From: Atriophallophorus winterbourni
Lineage: Eukaryota > Platyhelminthes > Trematoda > Plagiorchiida > Microphallidae
Direction: 5' to 3'
DNA length: 64,000 bases
NCBI GenBank assembly: GCA_013407085.1
Contig: JACCGJ010000305.1
Coordinates: 62,001-126,000 of the forward strand
Below the pieces are notes generated by a model that did not search any database, had not been told where the DNA came from, and worked only from the letters and a program-made list of their open reading frames with translations. The position numbers and the translations under genes are program-made. Positions 58,191-64,000 of the stretch are shown in pieces. How positions within the stretch are numbered: position 1 is the first letter of the stretch; every line of letters starts with the position of its first letter.

Positions 58191-58284
58191 CATGATTAGA
58201 TGCCTACCAGCGTTGGCTGCCGTTGAATAATGTAGTCGACACATTTGAGATCTATGCCTCAAAGTGAGAGATGAATGAACTGTT

Positions 58285-58516
58285 ATCTTATTTTGGACAT
58301 ACCTTGTTAGAGGTCAACGAATTAGAGGTAGAAGAGAAAACTTTGCACCAGCTATATTTCCACCTGAAACCTGGAATAAGTATGAAGACGCAAATAGTGG
58401 TGTTGCCCGAATGAATAATGCTGTAGATCGCTGGCATCATGCATTACAGTCAATCTTTTCTTGCCAACATCCCACCATATGGACATTTCTTAACGGTTTG
58501 CAAAAGGATTGCCGAT
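58285..58516 (+). pseudogene. MULE transposase C-terminal remnant
   Basis: VRGQRIRGRRENFAPAIFPP, ETWNKYEDANSGVARMNNAV and DRWHHALQSIFSCQHPTIWT, ending in a TAG. The TNAVEGWHH-like motif with a following F.C.HPT.W is typical of MULE-family transposases in invertebrates. A one-base lesion lies near 58303. Confidence 0.82.
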
Positions 58517-58796
58517 AGCAAGTGCTGGGGTTCATATCAAACAGAAGAAGTATGCTGAGATATGCGCCAGGACATCTCGAGCAATTCAGCGATACTCAAC
58601 TACGGAAAGATTGATGTTTTTAAAATCAATTGAATATCTCTCCTGCTAAATAAATTCATTTGAACGTATTCTGCATTTATCAGAAGTTATCAAACTGGGG
58701 ATTAAATAACTGAAGATCAATTGACTGGGAATGAAGTGACTTGGTGATTAAATGTCGGGTGATTAAATGTCTGGGGATTAAGTGTCAGTAAACCAA

Positions 58797-59159
58797 GGAA
58801 TGACACTGCTGGCCAAAGTTTGCTTGGACTAATACACAAACATAGTTGTAGACTGATTTGAAAGAAATACAGCCGCAGTGTTACGCTGATAACTGAAAAT
58901 CCATCACGTAGAACCGCTCATTTTGAAAGAATATAAAAAACCTTTTCCTGGTGTCTGTATGTTGGTAGTACAAATCTCTGGCGAGCTCCTGTGGGTCGCA
59001 TCAGAGTGAGCTGTGAGGAATTGTCGGTAGGTGGTAAGTTCCAAGAAGAGGACTGTCACGATTTATTCAGTAACATAAAGCGCATGCTGTCTGCGAAATA
59101 TCTCTTTTTCTCTCTTGCTACATGTCAGAAAACATTTTCCTGCAATTGTTGTATCAATG
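58797..59159. other. No recognisable gene
   Basis: Only short frames and no repeat match. Confidence 0.35.
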
Positions 59160-59806
59160 TTTGAGTGTCAGTAAGGAAGATAAGAGTGTGTTCTCTTAGA
59201 AAAGTCCGCAATGACAGTAAAGATGCGATAAACTTTCAGAAGGATAAGACAGCGACAAATTTGTTTGAATTGTCTACAGACCCACAATCGACAATGGCTT
59301 GGCGTGAACAGTCAACATTTCATTGTGGCGATGGACCTTTGAAATGTTATGTATTTATATCCGAGCTTCGGAAGCATACTGCAAAAATGGTATACACTAC
59401 TAAATGTTTTACTACATGGCAGTGAAATCTGGAATATGCACTGGAGATAGAAGCTGAATGGTTTACATTTACGTCGCAGCTTGGATATATCGTGAACTCC
59501 GCCAAGGACGGTCCCAAGCCCGTCTGAGAAAGGAGGAGGGTTGGGCTTAGGGCTAGCAACCCTATCCCGTAAAACCTACATTGCTACGGAAACGATGACA
59601 ACAGATCCGTGGTTCGGTCATGTCTGCAGGATGGATCCCAGTTCGCATACGAAGGTAGCCATGCACTGGCATCCGCAAGGTAAACGAAAAAGGGGACGGC
59701 CCAAGGAAACTTGGCGCAGAACTTTGGAACGCGAAATACATGCACAAGGATTCACGGTGCAGACGGCAACGGAAGCAGAGCAGCGAAGACCGGAAAACCA
59801 CTAGCG
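59160..59806 (+). pseudogene. RTE-like C-terminal fragment
   Basis: Plus strand in several frames: a VLLHGSEIWNMHWR block near 59400 (RT C-terminus), a conserved non-coding-looking stretch with 'ggaggagggttgggcttagg', and WFGHVCRMDPSSHTKVAMHW, KRKRGRPKETWRRTLEREIH and QTATEAEQRRP to 59800. It is a third RTE-like lineage, distinct from RTE-1 and RTE-2. It runs into the assembly gap. Confidence 0.8.
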
Positions 59807-60806
59807 NNNNNNNNNNNNNNNNNNNNNNNNNNNNNNNNNNNNNNNNNNNNNNNNNNNNNNNNNNNNNNNNNNNNNNNNNNNNNNNNNNNNNNNNNNNNNN
59901 NNNNNNNNNNNNNNNNNNNNNNNNNNNNNNNNNNNNNNNNNNNNNNNNNNNNNNNNNNNNNNNNNNNNNNNNNNNNNNNNNNNNNNNNNNNNNNNNNNNN
60001 NNNNNNNNNNNNNNNNNNNNNNNNNNNNNNNNNNNNNNNNNNNNNNNNNNNNNNNNNNNNNNNNNNNNNNNNNNNNNNNNNNNNNNNNNNNNNNNNNNNN
60101 NNNNNNNNNNNNNNNNNNNNNNNNNNNNNNNNNNNNNNNNNNNNNNNNNNNNNNNNNNNNNNNNNNNNNNNNNNNNNNNNNNNNNNNNNNNNNNNNNNNN
60201 NNNNNNNNNNNNNNNNNNNNNNNNNNNNNNNNNNNNNNNNNNNNNNNNNNNNNNNNNNNNNNNNNNNNNNNNNNNNNNNNNNNNNNNNNNNNNNNNNNNN
60301 NNNNNNNNNNNNNNNNNNNNNNNNNNNNNNNNNNNNNNNNNNNNNNNNNNNNNNNNNNNNNNNNNNNNNNNNNNNNNNNNNNNNNNNNNNNNNNNNNNNN
60401 NNNNNNNNNNNNNNNNNNNNNNNNNNNNNNNNNNNNNNNNNNNNNNNNNNNNNNNNNNNNNNNNNNNNNNNNNNNNNNNNNNNNNNNNNNNNNNNNNNNN
60501 NNNNNNNNNNNNNNNNNNNNNNNNNNNNNNNNNNNNNNNNNNNNNNNNNNNNNNNNNNNNNNNNNNNNNNNNNNNNNNNNNNNNNNNNNNNNNNNNNNNN
60601 NNNNNNNNNNNNNNNNNNNNNNNNNNNNNNNNNNNNNNNNNNNNNNNNNNNNNNNNNNNNNNNNNNNNNNNNNNNNNNNNNNNNNNNNNNNNNNNNNNNN
60701 NNNNNNNNNNNNNNNNNNNNNNNNNNNNNNNNNNNNNNNNNNNNNNNNNNNNNNNNNNNNNNNNNNNNNNNNNNNNNNNNNNNNNNNNNNNNNNNNNNNN
60801 NNNNNN
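59807..60806. other. Assembly gap (1000 N)
   Basis: Exactly 1000 unknown bases, so a placeholder of arbitrary length. Features on either side should not be assumed to be at true distance. Confidence 1.
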
Positions 60807-60869
60807 CTACCATGACATTTTTTCAACTACACAACTGTCGAGCGTCCTAGTGCCTCCAAATTATTTTGA

Positions 60870-60975
60870 ATATATATATATATATATTGATTATCCTTAT
60901 ACGAATATCCTGTCGTGTTGTACAGCTACGAGCTTTTTATACCATAAATTCTTGAATATTGAAAGGAAAAAGGCT
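60870..60975 (+). repeat. CR1 3' end fragment
   Basis: 'ttatccttatacgaatatcc', 'gtgttgtacagctacgagct' and 'ataaattcttgaatattg', the 3' UTR and tail of the CR1-4 family (compare 30541-30620 minus). A TA microsatellite (60872-60890) precedes it. Confidence 0.7.
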
Positions 60976-61261
60976 ACAGATTTGGACAAGTGAGAATCAC
61001 GTGTTCAACAATCCAGCAGGGCTACGAGCCCATCATAGTGTGCATTGGCGATGAGAGATGCAGAACCCCACTCTCCGGCACTACACAAGAGCTGGAAGTG
61101 TCAAATCGATTAATGACGAGAATCACAAACCAGCAATAATTCTTGTTTCGGAAGCAGAGCACGAGAACGGCTCGAAAACACGACAAATGGATCATGTGAG
61201 CCGCTATTGAACCATTTGCAATTCGTCAAGGCAAATCAAGCGAGACCAACGTAATTGAAGG
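60976..61261. other. No recognisable gene
   Basis: No ORF or repeat match. Confidence 0.35.
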
Positions 61262-61412
61262 TTTTTAATGGTCTAAAAAGCAACAAGCTGAACAACAACC
61301 ATAGGATGGTATGATATGTTGGATAAGGAACGTGGTGAGGGCTTGAGTCGGATTGTTTGACGTGAAATCTATTGACAAGTCGAACCAAAGTGCTGAAGAG
61401 AGTGTTGGGGTA
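61262..61412 (-). repeat. CR1-1-like 3' UTR fragment
   Basis: On minus, 'gctttttagaccattaaaaa' and nearby blocks correspond to the CR1-1 3' UTR (20291-20325). Weak and short. Confidence 0.5.
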
Positions 61413-61604
61413 ACGGGATCCGCCAATATATACAGGAGAAGTGTGTGTGCTTTGTTCTTAATAATCTACTAAACACATTGACCAATTCTGCTGATTTATC
61501 AGATTCGTGTGAAAGCTACACAATCGAGAAGTGAGGTGATGTGGTTAACTCTGGATCCAATGTCCTCGAAGACTATGTGACTGAAGTAATAGACGTTAGA
61601 ATGA

Positions 61605-61849
61605 ATGAATGAATGAAAGCACAAGTCTGATCCAGGCAAAATCCCGCACAGTCACAGGCTGCACGTGGTCGATATTACTGTCAGGTTGCCCAGGCCTAGA
61701 CAGATATGCGGAAGAAAAAAGTACAGAAAATGGTAGTGAGACTCCAGCCAGTTTCAGCATGCAGCTCACTACCCGTGGCCAATCAATACAGCACGGTGTT
61801 AGACGCACAATACAAAGTACTGCACGACTGCACATCCGTGCATATAGAG
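61605..61849 (-). mobile_element. SINE-like family A, full copy with 10-bp target duplication
   Basis: 245 bp between GTTAGAATGA copies (61595-61604, 61850-61859). On minus it ends in a (CATT)n tail, seen as GAATGAATGAATG at 61600-61615. The inverted repeat TGGTAGTGAG/CTCACTACC is present. It is the best-delimited member of the family. Confidence 0.85.
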
Positions 61850-62086
61850 GTTAGAATGAGAAATGCGATTTGGCCTTTCGTAATCCTTGTTCCTGAAACA
61901 CGTTCCCTCATAAACCGTTCAAACCTACGACGAATTTGTGTGAGGATTTATGTCAAAACAAGAGGCACACCCAGTTCTGATTCAACAGTTACATAACCTC
62001 GTTACGTAACGTGAAAAGTTGCCAATGCAAAATGATGACGAAATCTGGTGACGAAATATACTTAAGCCACGAATCGATTGGAATAC

Positions 62087-62136
62087 GTTTGGTCTGACGA
62101 AGCTTCTGTGTCAGAAGTGAAACGTTACCCAAAACC
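62087..62136 (+). ncRNA. Hammerhead ribozyme, Penelope-associated, plus copy
   Basis: CTGACGA (62094-62100), stem II CTTCTG/CAGAAG with a TGT loop (62103-62117) plus a bulged G, GAAAC (62119-62123), stem III AC/GT and cleavage triplet GTT (62124-62126), cut expected after 62126. Stem I TTTGGT (62088-62093) pairs with ACC and AAA (62127-62133) around a bulged C. Very short stem III is usual for hammerheads reported in Penelope-like elements. Confidence 0.78.
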
Positions 62137-62413
62137 TGCTCTAACCGATTGCACTCAAATTCCTCTGCTATACTTAAGCCACGTTATTTGGCGCCAACTA
62201 TTCACAATAACACATCAACCAACCCCGGCTGTATCGATTTTCTTAACGCTTTGGCTGTACTTTTGGTTGACCCTGCTAAAATGAAACAATCTAATCGATT
62301 GGAATATGTTTGGGACCGATCGTGTATTCATAATGCAAAGGAATTTGTGTGCAATCGGTTAGAGTAGTTTTTGGGTAACGTTTCACTTCTGACACAGAAG
62401 CTTCGTCAGACCA
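62091..62413. repeat. Inverted repeat carrying the two hammerheads
   Basis: Arms 62091-62163 and 62340-62413 are about 90% reverse-complementary ('taaccgattgcac.caaatt' beyond the hammerhead). The segment 'aatcgattggaata.gtttgg' occurs directly at 62072-62092 and 62293-62312. This looks like two opposed Penelope-like termini with a 175-bp spacer. Confidence 0.75.
62369..62413 (-). ncRNA. Hammerhead ribozyme, Penelope-associated, minus copy
   Basis: Reverse complement of the plus copy: CTGACGA (62409-62403), the same stem II, GAAAC (62384-62380), ACGTT then ACCCAAAAA. It lies about 300 bp downstream of the Penelope-like stop codon on the same strand, so it belongs to the 3' region of that element. 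The core is intact. Confidence 0.78.
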
Positions 62414-62717
62414 AGGGTGATAGTCAGGACAGGGAACATGATTAAGTAGCAGTCAACCACCACTTATTTGACCTTACCGCTAAACAGCCTATAGTACGAC
62501 TACAGTGTGTCACGTCTCGTGGGAATGACCAGGATCAGTGGCCGATTTTCCACACAGTGTGTATCCACGTCTATCTGATACAAGTGAACACGGTCAAGGT
62601 CAGTTGACACAGCGGCCCACATACGTAAAAGTACATAACTAACGGGGCTAAGGTTAGGCTGTTTGAAGAAAAACAAAAATCTAATTAACTAGTAGGTATA
62701 AGGTGAATAAAAATTAT
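62414..62717 (-). other. Penelope-like element 3' UTR
   Basis: Non-coding stretch between the stop codon (62718) and the minus-strand hammerhead; no other repeat recognised. Confidence 0.5.
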
Positions 62718-63999
62718 TTACTTTCGCATCAGTGCTGAGCGCCAGATTGTGGAGATTTCTGCCCCATCCACCTTATTGACCGCCAGTCGACCTGCCTTGG
62801 CAATTTCGACCGCCTCCGCATGTAGGCGTTCGCTATACGGTTTAATACCGCGTCTCAATATTGCCACATTGTCTAGATCGACGCTGTGGCCCGTATCTAA
62901 AACGTGCTCCGCCAAGGCGGAATCACGAATAAGGGATTGATATTCCCTCGCATCCCGGGGCTGTCTCCGGACACGCTTTCGGTGTTCTTCGATTCTAGTG
63001 TGAATTTCCCTGGAAGTCTGCCCTATGTAAACACCCGAACAGTCCTTACAGTTGATTCTGTAGATGCTGTTCGTAACGCTAGATAAAGGCGTCTTATCCT
63101 TGAGGTGCATCAGAACCGAACGGATAGTTTTCCCTTTCTTATAAGTTACGCGTATGGCCGCCTGGTTCAAGATTCTACGTATCGCTTCAGAAGTGCATTT
63201 TACATAAGGTATACAGACTGTATCTCGCCAATTTTTCTCCGATTTTTCGGATGGGTATTTTACCTTCATCAATTGGCGTTTTACAAAACTTTTTGGGTAA
63301 CCGTGGTCTATGAGCCTTTGGCTAGCTTCACGGTGCGCCTGTTTTCGCTCCCTTTCGTCGCTGCACAAGTGTTCTATCTTGTGGAAAATGGAACAAGCTA
63401 TGGAACTGAAGACCTGTCTTGGATGAGCGGAAGTGTATCGTAGTACAGCATCTGTATCGATAGGTTTCCGATAGACAGAAGTTTTTATTTTTCCGTCTAC
63501 TTTTTGTGCTAAACAGTCTAAAAATGGAAGAGTGCCTGTGCAGGATTCCACTTCCTTTGTGACAGTAATACATGGGTCTATTTCATTTAAATATTTAAAG
63601 AAGGCCTCTAACTGATCTCGCTTGATGATAACAAATGTGTCATCAACATAGCGCCACCATAATTTTGGCTTGAACCCTTCATTGTTAAGGGCTTTGTTCT
63701 CGAAATGCTCCATATACATGTTCGCAAGTACTGGAGATATCGGTGAACCCATTGCCAACCCTTCTTTTTGTCTATATAATTGCTCATTAAATACGAAGTG
63801 GTTCATGCTTAGGCAGATCGATACACCGTTGATAATTTGCTGGACGCTCAAGTTTGTGCGATCTGACAAACTGGCATCAGATTCCAAGGCCCGTCTAGCT
63901 AGTTGTAACGCACTTGTTGTATCGACGTTGGTGAACAAAGCGCTCACATCAAAACTAACCATTATTTCATCGTTATCTATTGTTACCGACTTTAAGCGT
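62718..63999 (-). CDS. Penelope-like element RT and GIY-YIG endonuclease (5' end outside window)
   Basis: The minus frame is open from the window edge (63999) to TAG at 62718; the ATG at 63962 is internal, because homology continues upstream (DNDEIMVSFDVSALFTNV). RT: LYRQKEGLAMGSPISPVLAN, YMEHFENKAL and the active site WWRYVDDTFVII, then LPFLDCLAQKVDGKIKTSVY with YRKP, typical of Penelope RT. C-terminal GIY-YIG endonuclease: SIYRINCKDCSGVYIGQTSR, IHTRIEEHRKRV, DSALAEHVLDTGHSVD and the closing glutamate region RLHAEAVEIAKAG. No stops, so this copy may be young. Telomerase-like RT with GIY-YIG defines Penelope-like elements. Confidence 0.95.
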   Translation of the reverse strand, partial: RLKSVTIDNDEIMVSFDVSALFTNVDTTSALQLARRALESDASLSDRTNLSVQQIINGVSICLSMNHFVFNEQLYRQKEGLAMGSPISPVLANMYMEHFENKALNNEGFKPKLWWRYVDDTFVIIKRDQLEAFFKYLNEIDPCITVTKEVESCTGTLPFLDCLAQKVDGKIKTSVYRKPIDTDAVLRYTSAHPRQVFSSIACSIFHKIEHLCSDERERKQAHREASQRLIDHGYPKSFVKRQLMKVKYPSEKSEKNWRDTVCIPYVKCTSEAIRRILNQAAIRVTYKKGKTIRSVLMHLKDKTPLSSVTNSIYRINCKDCSGVYIGQTSREIHTRIEEHRKRVRRQPRDAREYQSLIRDSALAEHVLDTGHSVDLDNVAILRRGIKPYSERLHAEAVEIAKAGRLAVNKVDGAEISTIWRSALMRK

Positions 64000-64000
64000 G

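Larger units (their letters stand above)
57893..58796 (+). mobile_element. Mutator-like (MULE) DNA transposon, internally deleted
   Basis: About 0.9 kb with long terminal inverted repeats of about 100 bp: 'ccagacatttaatca', 'ccgacatttaatcaccaagt' and 'cacttcat' on the left (57912-57965), with their reverse complements on the right (58715-58780). Inside are a FLYWCH-type finger (58044-58190) and the C-terminal end of a MULE transposase (58285-58516), so most of the transposase has been deleted. The exact ends and target duplication could not be fixed. Confidence 0.82.

Noticed and set aside
59711..60993. Long open frames across the N run
   Set aside because: They consist almost entirely of undetermined bases in the 1000-N gap.
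1..64000. tRNA, rRNA genes or CRISPR arrays
   Set aside because: No cloverleaf boxes, rRNA blocks or regularly spaced short repeats were seen.

Overview
This window looks like a repeat-filled stretch of a large metazoan genome, most likely a flatworm (Platyhelminthes). The evidence is the combination of CR1- and RTE-type non-LTR elements, Ty3/gypsy elements including a CsRn1-like one (Gag zinc motif of the CWLCGAWHF type), BEL/Pao elements, a Penelope-like element with a GIY-YIG endonuclease, and hammerhead-ribozyme repeats. I place it in flatworms with moderate confidence and name no species. There are no operons, rRNA, tRNA or CRISPR arrays. Only one short stretch (57466-57600, minus) looks like a host exon. 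One assembly gap of 1000 N lies at 59807-60806.

Layout. 1-3127 is a gypsy remnant abutting a broken RTE copy (minus), itself cut by smaller insertions. 3128-14118 is one CR1 copy (CR1-0, plus) split by an 8.4 kb gypsy element (gypsy-1, 4885-13326, minus, with 164 bp LTRs and a GGGTG target duplication). Gypsy-1 in turn holds a nearly intact RTE element (RTE-1, 7266-11044), two SINE-like insertions and a 120 bp insert with a 13 bp target duplication. 15238-24980 is a short tandem repeat of about 0.22 kb hit by two CR1 elements: CR1-1 (15337-20346, nearly intact, two ORFs) and CR1-2 (20519-24805, two frameshifts in ORF2). 25081-31385 is a mosaic of degraded CR1, RTE and gypsy pieces.

31386-51500 is a nest of LTR elements. 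Gypsy-D is cut by a CsRn1-like element (C, LTR from 32975). C is cut by gypsy-A (33473-41772, 404-405 bp LTRs, GTTC duplication). A is cut just after its gag start codon by a 3.5 kb BEL-derived element B (33993-37494, CTCTT duplication). Further right, C is cut by a BEL/Pao element E (43604-47462), which is cut by RTE-2 (47463 to about 51500, minus). 51500-64000 carries old CR1 and RTE ends, a piggyBac-type MITE (56983-57203), an internally deleted Mutator-like transposon (57893-58796), a SINE-like copy with a 10 bp duplication (61605-61849), and the 3' part of a Penelope-like element (62718-63999) with hammerhead motifs downstream.

The most interesting signals are two tandem type-I hammerhead ribozyme motifs (36128-36188 and 36385-36447, about 258 bp apart) sitting like a retrozyme inside element B, and a second hammerhead family in inverted orientation beside the Penelope-like element (62087-62136 plus, about 62369-62413 minus). 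The retroelement proteins act together only within each element (Gag, protease, RT, RNase H, integrase; or ORF1 plus endonuclease-RT). SINE-like and hammerhead units are presumably mobilised in trans.
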